DNA of 14,869 bases from CAZKTF01 sp964555565 (lineage in GTDB: Bacteria; Planctomycetota; JAJSAM01; JAKLKS01). A program made the translations under genes and the position numbers. The stretch is taken from NCBI GenBank assembly GCA_964555565.1, contig CAZKTF010000076.1, positions 1 to 14,869 on the forward strand, written 5' to 3'. Shown one piece after another: positions 6,948 to 14,169 of the stretch. Each line of letters begins with the position of its first letter. Position 1 is the stretch's first letter. Under the pieces are notes generated by a model. It was given only the letters and a program-made list of their open reading frames with translations, ran no database searches and was not told the origin of the DNA.

Positions 6948-9385
6948 CGAAGGGGATGCCCCGGAGGGTCTTCCTGAAGGCGGCGGCCGCCGCGGGGCTC
7001 ACCGCCGCCTGCGGCGACCTCGACGGTCCTTGGCCCCTGCCCTACGCGATCCCGAAGCCGCCCGTCCCCGGCTCCGATGCCTTCCGCTCCGGGGAGGAGC
7101 GGTTCGTGCGGAGCGTGTGCCTCCAGTGCCCGGGGGGCTGCGGGATCCAGGTGCGCGTCGTGGAGGGGCGCGCCGTGAAGATCGGGGGGAACCCGGATCA
7201 CCCCGTGAACCGGGGCCGCCTCTGTCCCAAGGGGCAGACCGGGCTCCAGGTCCTCTACGACCCGGACCGGATCCGCGGCCCGCTGCGTCGCGCGGGGCCG
7301 AAGGGGTCGGGTCGCTTCGAGCCCGCCTCCTGGGAAGAGGCGATCCGTGCCGTGGGGGGCGCGCTCCGGACCCTCCGGCAGGCGGGGAACCCCGAGCGCC
7401 TCGCCTTCCTCTCGGGCCGCACTCGCGGGCACATGAAGCCCCTCATCGACCGGTTCCTCGCCGCCTACGGGTCGCCCAACGGCATCGACGGCGCCTCCGC
7501 CGGCAGCGACGCCACGCCGCTGGCCCTGTACCTCCAGCAGGGGGTGCGCGCCTATCCCGGCTTCGACTGGATGAGCACGAACTACGTCCTCTCCTTCGGC
7601 GCGAGCCTCGTCGAGGCCTTCAGGCCCACGGTCTACCTGCTCCGTGCCTACGCCCACCTCAAGCGCGGACGTCTCGGCTCCCGCGCCAAGTTCGTGCAGA
7701 TCGACCCCCGCTTCTCGGTCACGGCGGCGAAGGCCGACGAGTGGATCCCCGTGAACCCGGGGACCGACGCCGCGCTGGCCCTCGGGATCGCCCACGTCCT
7801 GGTGCGGGAGGGTCTCCACGACCGGGAGTTCGTGGCGGAGCGGACCTTCGGCTTCGAGGACTGGACCGACGTGCGGGGGTTCCCCCACAGGGGGTTCCGC
7901 TCCCTCCTCCTCGAGGAGTACGCCCCCCCGGCGGTCGCCGCGGTGACGGGCGTGCCCGCGGAGACCGTGCAGCGGATCGCGCGGGAGATGGCCGCGAACC
8001 GCCCCGTCATCGCGGTGGCCGAGCGCGGCGTCGGCATGCAGACGAACGGCCTCTACGCCCGCATGGCCGTCCACGCGCTGAACGCCCTGCTCGGTTCCAT
8101 CGACCGCCCGGGCGGCATCCTCGTCCAGGAGGATCCGCCCTTCGAGGAGTGGCCGCCCTTCCTGTCCGACGAGGTCGCGCGGAGAGGGCTCGAACAGCAG
8201 CGCATCGACGGAGCCGGCTCCCGGGCCTTCCCCCTCGCGGGGAGCGTGAGCCAGGTCCTCCCGGAGGCCGTGCTCGGGGGGAAGCCCTACCCCCTGGAGG
8301 CTCTCCTCGTCTACTACACGAACCCCGTCTTCTCGCGCGCCGAGCCCGCGCGCTTCCGCGCGGCCCTGGAGCGGATCCCGCTCGTGGTCTCGTTCTCACC
8401 GTTCCTCGACGAGACCACGACGTGGGCCGACTGGGTGCTCCCCGACCACACCTACCTCGAGAGGTTCGGGGACGACGTCGTGCTCCCGAGCGTCGGGTAC
8501 CCCGTCCTCGGGATGCGCCAGCCCGTCGTCGCCCCCCTCTACGACACCGGGGACACGGGGGACGTGATTCTCGCCCTCGCCCGGGAGATCGGCGGCCCGG
8601 TGGCGGGGGCGTTTCCCTTCCCGGGCTACGCCGAGATGGTGCGCCACGCCCTGGGGGGCGTCCAGAGCGCACGGCGCGGCTCCATCCAGGAGGAGAGCCC
8701 GAAGGCGTTCCAGGAGAGGCTCATGGCGACGGGCGTCTGGGCGGATCCGCCCTACCGCTTCGGCCGGACGGAGCGGATCTTCCGGACCCCCTCGGGCCGG
8801 TTCGAGTTCTTCTCGCAGAACCTGCGGGACGCTCTCCTGAAGGTCGCGCCGCCGGGGGGAGGGGGCGGGCCCGAGGGTGAGGAGAAGAGGCTCGACGACC
8901 TCCTCCGGGAGCTCGGCGTGGAGGCCCGGGGCGACGTCGCCTTCCTCCCGCACTACGAGCCGCCCCGCTACGCGGGAGACCCCCGCGGGTACCCCCTCCT
9001 CCTCAACACCTACAAGACGATGCTGCACGCGGAGGGCCGGGGAGGGAACCAGCCCCACCTCCAGGACATGACCGGTCTCCACGTGCCCGACCCCTGGGAG
9101 ACCTGGTGCGAGATCCACCCGGGGACCGCCCGGGATCTCGGGATCCGGGAGGGGGACCCCGTGTGGGTCGAATCCCCGTTCGGGAGGATCCGCGTCCGGG
9201 CACGGCGCTACCCCGGGGCCATGCCCGGGGTCGTCAACGTGCCCTTCGAGCTCGGGCACAGGGCCTACGGGCGCTTCGCCCGTGGCCTGGGCGCCAACCC
9301 CAACGAGATCCTCCCGAATGTGGTGGCGCGCCTCGGGGGGCTCACCGCCTGGACCTCGACTCGCGTGAGGGTCTATCAAGCATGA
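6944..9385 (+). CDS. MopB-family (molybdopterin oxidoreductase-like) subunit, module 2
   Basis: An 813-residue paralogue of the protein at 2550-4895. It has a Tat signal (RRVFLK, residues 7-12) followed by a hydrophobic stretch and Cys23 in LTAAC, a weaker lipobox. Cys59, Cys62, Cys66 and Cys94 form the [4Fe-4S] site at the same residue numbers as in module 1. Family blocks include VTAAKADEWIPV, GIAHVLVREGL, YYTNPVFSRAEP, LPDHTYLERF and the C-terminal GHRAYGRFARGLGANPNE. The expected Mo-ligand position lies in GIDGASAGSDA (residues 180-190): there is no Cys, although a Ser ligand cannot be excluded. Overall it looks closer to the catalytic PsrA/PhsA pattern than module 1 does. The ATG is in an ATGA overlap with the NrfD stop and is preceded by AGGGGAG. 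It is most likely an electron-transfer subunit of the second ACIII/Qrc-like module; a reductase for a sulfur or other oxyanion is the main alternative. Confidence 0.85.
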   Translation: MTKGMPRRVFLKAAAAAGLTAACGDLDGPWPLPYAIPKPPVPGSDAFRSGEERFVRSVCLQCPGGCGIQVRVVEGRAVKIGGNPDHPVNRGRLCPKGQTGLQVLYDPDRIRGPLRRAGPKGSGRFEPASWEEAIRAVGGALRTLRQAGNPERLAFLSGRTRGHMKPLIDRFLAAYGSPNGIDGASAGSDATPLALYLQQGVRAYPGFDWMSTNYVLSFGASLVEAFRPTVYLLRAYAHLKRGRLGSRAKFVQIDPRFSVTAAKADEWIPVNPGTDAALALGIAHVLVREGLHDREFVAERTFGFEDWTDVRGFPHRGFRSLLLEEYAPPAVAAVTGVPAETVQRIAREMAANRPVIAVAERGVGMQTNGLYARMAVHALNALLGSIDRPGGILVQEDPPFEEWPPFLSDEVARRGLEQQRIDGAGSRAFPLAGSVSQVLPEAVLGGKPYPLEALLVYYTNPVFSRAEPARFRAALERIPLVVSFSPFLDETTTWADWVLPDHTYLERFGDDVVLPSVGYPVLGMRQPVVAPLYDTGDTGDVILALAREIGGPVAGAFPFPGYAEMVRHALGGVQSARRGSIQEESPKAFQERLMATGVWADPPYRFGRTERIFRTPSGRFEFFSQNLRDALLKVAPPGGGGGPEGEEKRLDDLLRELGVEARGDVAFLPHYEPPRYAGDPRGYPLLLNTYKTMLHAEGRGGNQPHLQDMTGLHVPDPWETWCEIHPGTARDLGIREGDPVWVESPFGRIRVRARRYPGAMPGVVNVPFELGHRAYGRFARGLGANPNEILPNVVARLGGLTAWTSTRVRVYQA

Positions 9386-10086
9386 GCCGCTTCGGCATGG
9401 TGATCGACCTCGACGTCTGCGCGGGCTGCCAGTGCTGCACCGCCGCCTGCCGCATGGAGAACAACATCCCCTTCGCAGGGCCCGAGGAGGGCGCCCAGGG
9501 GCGCTCCATCTCCTGGATGCAGGTCCTTCCCATCGTCGAGGGGGAGTACCCCCGCCCCCGGGCGCGGTTCCTGCCCATGCCCTGCATGCACTGCGAGAAC
9601 CCGCCCTGCGTGAAGGTCTGCCCCGTCGGCGCGACCTACAAGAGCGAGGACGGGATCACCGCGCAGGTCTACGCGCGCTGCATCGGCTGCCGCTACTGCA
9701 CGACGGCCTGTCCCTACACCCGGCGCTACTTCAACTGGTACGCGCCGCGCTGGCCCTCGCCCATGGAGCAGATGCTCAACCCCGACGTGTCCGTGCGCCC
9801 CAAGGGAGTGGTCGAGAAGTGCACGTTCTGCGCCCAGAGGATCCGGCGCGCGAAGGAAAAGGCCCGGCGGGAGAAGAGGGCGCTCCGGGACGAGGACCTC
9901 CTCAGGCTTCCCGCCTGCGCCGAGACCTGCCCCACGGAGGCCATCACCTTCGGGGATCTCGAGGACCCGGAGAGCACAGTCGCGAAGCTCGCTCGAAGCC
10001 CCCGCGCCTTCCACCTCCTCGAGGACCTCGGCACCCGCCCGCAGGTCTGCTACCTGTCCGAGACCCTGTGGGACGAACGCCGGTGA
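9382..10086 (+). CDS. Four-cluster ferredoxin-like iron-sulfur subunit, module 2 (DmsB/NrfC/ActB2 type)
   Basis: A 234-residue paralogue of the subunit at 4898-5602, exactly the same length. The four cysteine sets are CAGCQCCTAAC, CMHCENPPCVKVC, CIGCRYCTTAC, and CTFC with CAETC. An extra Cys inside the first set (CQCC) could act as an alternative ligand. Four [4Fe-4S] clusters are predicted. It lacks its own signal and should travel with the Tat-signal-bearing MopB protein encoded just upstream. The ATG overlaps the MopB stop (ATGA), with GAGGGT about ten bases upstream, and its own TGA overlaps the GTG of the next NrfD gene. The block from VYARCIGCRYC to EAITFGDL is nearly the same as in module 1, at protein and partly at DNA level, which supports a tandem duplication origin. 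Confidence 0.93.
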   Translation: MSRFGMVIDLDVCAGCQCCTAACRMENNIPFAGPEEGAQGRSISWMQVLPIVEGEYPRPRARFLPMPCMHCENPPCVKVCPVGATYKSEDGITAQVYARCIGCRYCTTACPYTRRYFNWYAPRWPSPMEQMLNPDVSVRPKGVVEKCTFCAQRIRRAKEKARREKRALRDEDLLRLPACAETCPTEAITFGDLEDPESTVAKLARSPRAFHLLEDLGTRPQVCYLSETLWDERR

Positions 10087-11489
10087 GGGCGGCCGTGGCC
10101 CCTGCCCGGCGAGGGTCGGAGGCGGCGGGGGGGGAGCCGTCCCCCGCCCCGTCGCGGGACGTCGTCGCGCGCCACCCGGCCCTCTTCCGGCCGCTCCTCC
10201 GGACGGGACCCGGCTTCTACGCCGTGGTCGCGGCGCTCCTCGCGGTCATCGGGGTGGGCGTCTACGCCTACGTCACGCAGGTGCGGGAGGGCCTCGGCGT
10301 CACGGGGATGGGCCGCCCGATCTACTGGGGCCTCTACATCACGAACTTCGTCTTCTTCATCGGCATCAGCCACGCGGGCACCCTGATCTCGGCGATCCTG
10401 CGGGTGACCCACGTCGAGTGGCGCCGCCCGATCACGCGCGCCGCCGAGGCGATCACGGTCTTCGCCCTGTGCCTGGGGGTCCCGCAGGTCCTGATGGACC
10501 TCGGACGCCCCGACCGCATGTTCAACGTCCCGCTCCACGGGCGGGTGATGTCGCCCATCCTCTGGGACATGTGCTGCATCTCGGTCTACATGACCGCCAG
10601 CATCACCTACCTGTACCTTCCCCTCATCCCCGACCTGGCGCTGTGCCGCGACCATCCCGGCATGGCGCCCTGGCGGCGGCGCCTGTACGGGTTGCTCGCC
10701 CTCGGGTGGACCGGGAGCGAGAGGCAGAGGCACCTGCTGGAGCGGGCGATCTCCTTCATGGCCGTGGCCATCATCCCCATCGCGGTCTCCGTCCACACGG
10801 TCGTCTCCTTCATCTTCGCGATGACGGTCCAACCCATGTGGCACACGGCGATCCTGGGGCCCTACTTCGTGGTCGGTGCCATCTTCTCGGGGATCGCATC
10901 CATCATCATCGCGATGGCGATCCTCCGGAAGGTGCTCCACCTGGAGGCCTACCTCCGCCCCGAGCACTTCAACAACCTCGGTCTGCTCCTCCTCACGATG
11001 TGCCTGCTGTGGTTCTACTTCACGGGGGCCGAGTTCCTGACGACCTTCTACGGCGCCGAGCCCTCCCACATGCGGGTCTTCGAGGCGAAGTTCACGGGCC
11101 GGTTCGCCCCGGTCTTCTGGGCGATGTTCCTCTTCTGCTTCGTCATCCCCTTCCCGCTGCTCTTCTTCCGCCGCACCCGGACCATCGCCGGTTGCGTCCT
11201 CGCGTCCGTGGCCGTGAACATCGGGATGTGGCTCGAGAGGTTCACGATCGTCGTCCCGTCGCTCTCGCTGCCCCGGCTGCCGTACTCGCCGGGGACCTAC
11301 TCTCCCACCTGGGTCGAGTGGAGCGTCACCGCCGCGTCGTTCGCGACCCTCGTCCTGCTCTACGTTCTCTTCTCCAAGCTCTTCCCGATCGTGTCGGTCT
11401 GGGAGATCGAGGAGGGGCGCCTCGCCGCGGGAGCCCCGGCCGCCGGGCCGGCTCCGCGGCCGCCGCCACACGCAGCCGCGTTGTCGTGA
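10083..11489 (+). CDS. nrfD: NrfD/PsrC-family (ActC-like) quinone-interacting membrane subunit, module 2
   Basis: A 468-residue membrane protein with about ten hydrophobic helices, paralogous to the one at 5589-6947. Shared landmarks are TNFVFFIGISHAGTLIS, GRPDRMFNVPLHGR, SPILWD, IPDLALCRD, WHTAILGPYFVVGAIF, WFYFTGAEFLTTFYG and VNIGMWLERFTIVVPSL. It carries a longer cytoplasm-like N-terminus (about 35 residues, Ala/Pro/Arg-rich) before the first helix and a Pro/Ala-rich C-terminal tail. The chosen start is the GTG at 10083, in a GTGA overlap with the FeS stop; a GTG at 10095 is an alternative. Its role should be quinone oxidation or reduction for the second module. Its codon usage is almost entirely G/C-ending, unlike the first NrfD gene. 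It is the last of the complex genes and is followed 12 bp later by a slipin gene. Confidence 0.92.
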   Translation: MRAAVAPARRGSEAAGGEPSPAPSRDVVARHPALFRPLLRTGPGFYAVVAALLAVIGVGVYAYVTQVREGLGVTGMGRPIYWGLYITNFVFFIGISHAGTLISAILRVTHVEWRRPITRAAEAITVFALCLGVPQVLMDLGRPDRMFNVPLHGRVMSPILWDMCCISVYMTASITYLYLPLIPDLALCRDHPGMAPWRRRLYGLLALGWTGSERQRHLLERAISFMAVAIIPIAVSVHTVVSFIFAMTVQPMWHTAILGPYFVVGAIFSGIASIIIAMAILRKVLHLEAYLRPEHFNNLGLLLLTMCLLWFYFTGAEFLTTFYGAEPSHMRVFEAKFTGRFAPVFWAMFLFCFVIPFPLLFFRRTRTIAGCVLASVAVNIGMWLERFTIVVPSLSLPRLPYSPGTYSPTWVEWSVTAASFATLVLLYVLFSKLFPIVSVWEIEEGRLAAGAPAAGPAPRPPPHAAALS

Positions 11490-11501
11490 AAGGAGGATCT
11501 C

Positions 11502-12482
11502 GTGGAGGAATCCCGATTCGCCGCAGAGAGCGTGCCCCCCGCCGTCCGGACCTCGGGCAGTCTCAACCCCGTCGCCATCCTCGTCTTCCTGGCCGTCCTC
11601 GCCGCGGGGACCGCGGTCGGGCTGGTCGGACTCAGGGCCCGCGACCCGTGGCTCGTCGGCGCGGGCTTTGCGGCGGGGCCGATCCTGGCCCTCCTCCTCG
11701 CCCAGTCGCCGAGGGTCGCGGACCAGTGGGAGAAGGCCATCGTGCTCCGGCTCGGGCGCTTCCGGGGGTCCAAGGGGCCGGGCCTGTTCTTCCTCCTGCC
11801 CCTGTTCGACCGGGTGGCGATGTTCATCGACCTTCGGATCCGCACCACGAGCTTCTACGCGGAGAAGACCCTCACCAAGGACACCGTGCCCGTGAACGTG
11901 GACGCCGTGCTCTTCTGGGTCGTCCTCGACGCGGAGAAGGCCGCCCTGGCGGTCGAGGACTACCAGGTGGCCATCGCCTGGGCCGCCCAGACCGCGCTGC
12001 GGGAGGTCATCGGCAAGACGGAGCTGGCGTCCCTCCTGGCGGGGCGGGACGTCCTGGACGCCCAGCTCCAGCGCCTGATCGACGCCCGCACGGAGGCGTG
12101 GGGTATCCGGGTGCAGTCCGTGGAGATCCGGGACGTGGTGATCCCGGACAACCTCCAGGATGCGATGAGCCGGCAGGCGCAGGCCGAGCGGGAGCGCCAG
12201 GCCCGGATCATCCTCGGCGAGTCCGAGGACCAGATCGCCGAGAAGTTCGTCAACGCCGCCCGGAAGTACGCGACGAACCCGGTCGCCTTCCACCTCCGCG
12301 CCATGAACATGCTCTTCGAGGGCCTGAAGCAGAAGGGGGCGCTGGTCATCGTGCCGTCCACCGCCGTGGAATCGATGGGGCTGGGGACGATCCCCGGCCT
12401 CGCCGCGTACAACCGCCTCCTGACCCCGGTCGCGGGCGAGGGGGATTCCGGGGAGCGGAGGAAGGAGGGTGCGGGGCAGTAG
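11502..12482 (+). CDS. Stomatin/slipin-type SPFH (band 7) membrane protein
   Basis: A 326-residue protein with two hydrophobic segments near the N-terminus (about 22-44 and 49-70), followed by an SPFH/band 7 domain. Typical slipin blocks are EKAIVLRLGRFRGSKGPGLFFLLP, here cut short, IDLRIRTTSF, DTVPVNVDAVLFWVV, TALREVIGKTELASLL and GIRVQSVEIRDVVIPDNLQDAM, each within the family pattern. A helical Gln/Glu/Arg-rich stretch and an AFHLRAMNMLFEGL region follow. Such proteins oligomerise on the inner membrane and organise or protect membrane complexes; no enzymatic activity is expected. The start is a GTG with a strong AAAGGAGG a few bases upstream, only 12 bp after the NrfD stop, so it is very likely the last gene of the operon. 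No NfeD protease-like partner gene is adjacent. A role in assembly or clustering of the respiratory complex is inference. Confidence 0.9.
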   Translation: MEESRFAAESVPPAVRTSGSLNPVAILVFLAVLAAGTAVGLVGLRARDPWLVGAGFAAGPILALLLAQSPRVADQWEKAIVLRLGRFRGSKGPGLFFLLPLFDRVAMFIDLRIRTTSFYAEKTLTKDTVPVNVDAVLFWVVLDAEKAALAVEDYQVAIAWAAQTALREVIGKTELASLLAGRDVLDAQLQRLIDARTEAWGIRVQSVEIRDVVIPDNLQDAMSRQAQAERERQARIILGESEDQIAEKFVNAARKYATNPVAFHLRAMNMLFEGLKQKGALVIVPSTAVESMGLGTIPGLAAYNRLLTPVAGEGDSGERRKEGAGQ

Positions 12483-12509
12483 GGCCAGGGAACCCGGGGC
12501 CGCGCGCGG

Positions 12510-12525
12510 ACGTCCCCCCGGACGT
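12510..12525 (+). terminator. Small hairpin downstream of the slipin gene
   Basis: ACGTCC (12510-12515), CCCC loop, GGACGT (12520-12525): a perfect 6-bp stem 28 bp after the slipin stop. No T-run follows, so intrinsic termination is uncertain. It may mark the 3' end of the long operon mRNA. Confidence 0.35.
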
Positions 12526-12534
12526 GTGACCACG

Positions 12535-12569
12535 GTCCCGCGAGGCTCCCGCGGGGACGCTGCCCCGCG
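12535..12569 (+). repeat. Two mutually exclusive hairpins in the tryptophanase leader
   Basis: GTCCCGCG (12535-12542) can pair with CGCGGGGAC (12550-12558, one bulge). Alternatively CGCGGGG (12550-12556) can pair with CCCCGCG (12563-12569) around a six-base loop. The two structures share 12550-12556 and cannot form together. They lie 25 bp upstream of the tryptophanase start. An attenuation-like switch is possible, but chance pairing is common in DNA this GC-rich. Confidence 0.3.
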
Positions 12570-12593
12570 CCCTCGCGGCCGGAGAATGGCCCC

Positions 12594-14039
12594 GTGAGGA
12601 CCATCATCGAGCCGTTCCGGATCAAGATGGTCGAGCCGATCCGCCTGAGCACGGCGGAGGAGCGGCGGCGGTGGCTCGAGGAGGCCGGCTGGAACCCCTT
12701 CCTCCTCCCGGCCGACCGGGTCCTCATCGACCTCCTCACCGACTCCGGGACCGGGGCGATGTCGAGCGGGCAGTGGGCGGCGATGATGCGGGGGGACGAG
12801 TCCTACGCCGGGGCCTCCTCCTGGTTCCGGTTCGAGGAGGCGGTCCGCTCCATCACGGGCTTCAAGCACGTCCTCCCCACGCACCAGGGGCGCGCGGCGG
12901 AGCGGATCCTCTTCACCGTGGCCTGCTCCCCGGGGCAGGTCGTGCCCAACAACGCCCACTTCGACACGACCCGCGCGAACGTGGAGGCGCGCGGGGCCCT
13001 GGCGCTCGACTTTCCCGTCCCCGAGGCCCTCCACCCGACCGAGCCCCACCCCTTCAAGGGGAACATGGACGCGGGGGCGCTCGAGGCCTTCCTCCGCGTG
13101 CAGCCCGCCGGGACGGTCCCCCTCGTGATGGTGACGGTGACCAACAACGCGCGCGGGGGCCAGCCGGTCTCCCTCGCCAACCTCCGCGCCGTGCGCAAGG
13201 CGTGCGACGCCTTCCGGGTCCCCCTCTACCTCGACGCCTGCCGCTTCGCGGAGAACGCCTGGTTCATCCGCGAGCGCGAGCCGGGGCAGCAGGGGCGGGC
13301 GCCGCTGGAGATCGCGCGGGAGATGTTCTCGCTCGCCGACGGCTGCACCATGAGCGCGAAGAAGGACGGGATGGCCAACATCGGCGGGTTTCTCGCCGGG
13401 AACGACGATCGGCTGGCCCGCCTGGAGCGGGACCTCCTCATCCTGACCGAGGGGTACCCCACCTACGGGGGCCTCGCGGGCCGGGACCTGGAGGCCATCG
13501 CCGTGGGCCTTGGGGAGGCCCTCGACCCGGACTACCTCCGCTACCGCGTGGCCTCCATCGCCTACCTGGCCGACCGCCTGCACGCCGCGGGGGTCCCGAC
13601 GGTGCGGCCGCCGGGCGGCCACGCCGTGTACCTGGACGCCCGCGGGTTCCTCCCCCACCTCGCCCCCCTGGACCTCCCGGGGCAGGCCCTCGTGTGCGAG
13701 CTGTACCTGGAGGGGGGGGTGCGGGCGGTCGAGGTGGGGACGGTGATGCTCGGGAGGAAGGACCCGGGGACGGGCAGGGACCTCCCCGCCGACCAGGACC
13801 TCGTGCGCCTCGCCTTCCCGCGGCGGGTCTACACCCAGAGCCACGTGGACTACGTGCTCGAGGTGCTCCTCGGGGTGTGGGGGCGCCGCGGCTCCGTGCC
13901 CGGGGCGCGGATCGTCGAGGAGGCCCCGACGCTGCGCCACTTCACGGCGCGGTTCGAGCGACTCCCCCCGGGGGGCCGCGGAACGGCAGGCGACCCAAGG
14001 GTCGCCCCTGCAACGGCGGGGGAAACGGGGCCTTTGTAG
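12594..14039 (+). CDS. tnaA: Tryptophanase (tryptophan indole-lyase)
   Basis: A cytoplasmic PLP enzyme that converts L-tryptophan to indole, pyruvate and ammonium. It has 481 residues against about 470 in the family. Conserved blocks are EPFRIKMVEPI, DLLTDSGTGAMS, MMRGDESYAG, PTHQGRAAE, GGQPVSLANLRAV and MSAKKDGMANIGG, where Lys257 is the expected PLP Schiff-base lysine. Three residues that separate tryptophanase from tyrosine phenol-lyase all favour tryptophanase: Asp124 in FDTT, Val381 in AVEVG (Arg in the phenol-lyase) and His449 in LRHFTARF (Phe in the phenol-lyase). The GTG start has GGAG at 12581-12584. The normal family C-terminus would fall near residue 457; residues 463-481 and the TAG are encoded inside the intergenic repeat. 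No TnaC-like leader peptide or TnaB permease gene is visible nearby. Confidence 0.93.
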   Translation: MRTIIEPFRIKMVEPIRLSTAEERRRWLEEAGWNPFLLPADRVLIDLLTDSGTGAMSSGQWAAMMRGDESYAGASSWFRFEEAVRSITGFKHVLPTHQGRAAERILFTVACSPGQVVPNNAHFDTTRANVEARGALALDFPVPEALHPTEPHPFKGNMDAGALEAFLRVQPAGTVPLVMVTVTNNARGGQPVSLANLRAVRKACDAFRVPLYLDACRFAENAWFIREREPGQQGRAPLEIAREMFSLADGCTMSAKKDGMANIGGFLAGNDDRLARLERDLLILTEGYPTYGGLAGRDLEAIAVGLGEALDPDYLRYRVASIAYLADRLHAAGVPTVRPPGGHAVYLDARGFLPHLAPLDLPGQALVCELYLEGGVRAVEVGTVMLGRKDPGTGRDLPADQDLVRLAFPRRVYTQSHVDYVLEVLLGVWGRRGSVPGARIVEEAPTLRHFTARFERLPPGGRGTAGDPRVAPATAGETGPL

Positions 14040-14169
14040 GGGCGGGGCTTGCCCCGCCCGCCGTGTGTCTTCGGGCGGTAGAGGGAACGGCGGGCGACCC
14101 AAGGGTCGCCCCTACAAGGGCGGTGGAAACGGGGTCGTTGTAGGGGCGGGTCGCCCCGCCCGCCGTTGC
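13980..14169. repeat. Two tandem copies of a palindromic GC-rich intergenic repeat
   Basis: Two imperfect units of about 104 bp and 86 bp begin at GGAACGG (13980 and 14084). Each contains a GGCGACCC-AA-GGGTCGCC palindrome (13989-14006; in unit 2 extended to 14092-14111). Each then has a CAA...GGAAACGGGG linker, a TTGTAGGGGCGG segment and a second GC palindrome: GGGCGGGGC-TT-GCCCCGCCC at 14040-14059, and GGGGCG/CGCCCC at 14143-14157. The repeat fills the space between convergent genes and can form stable hairpins on both strands, so it may act as a bidirectional terminator or mRNA end. It resembles REP-type dispersed repeats; other genomic copies cannot be seen here. Confidence 0.8.

Noticed and set aside
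2550..9385. Naming the MopB genes polysulfide or thiosulfate reductase (psrA/phsA)
   Set aside because: The overall family matches, but the Mo-ligand Cys is not seen and the cytochrome and NrfD partners are of ActA/ActC type, so a substrate name is not justified.
12586..12597. Mini-ORF ATG GCC CCG TGA overlapping the tryptophanase GTG, as a leader peptide
   Set aside because: It has three codons and no Trp, and its GGAG is only one base from the ATG; most likely chance.
12594..14039. Tyrosine phenol-lyase
   Set aside because: The substrate-determining positions are Asp124, Val381 and His449, as in tryptophanase. The phenol-lyase Arg and Phe are missing, although the NIGGFL stretch resembles the phenol-lyase.
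10050..14102. A 1350-codon open frame on the minus strand
   Set aside because: It runs antisense through NrfD, slipin and tryptophanase genes that have clear family motifs. Its product is low-complexity Arg/Gly/Pro/Glu sequence, as expected from the GC-rich antisense frame.
13980..14169. CRISPR array
   Set aside because: There are only two units, with internal palindromes and variable similarity, and no regular repeat-spacer pattern or cas genes.
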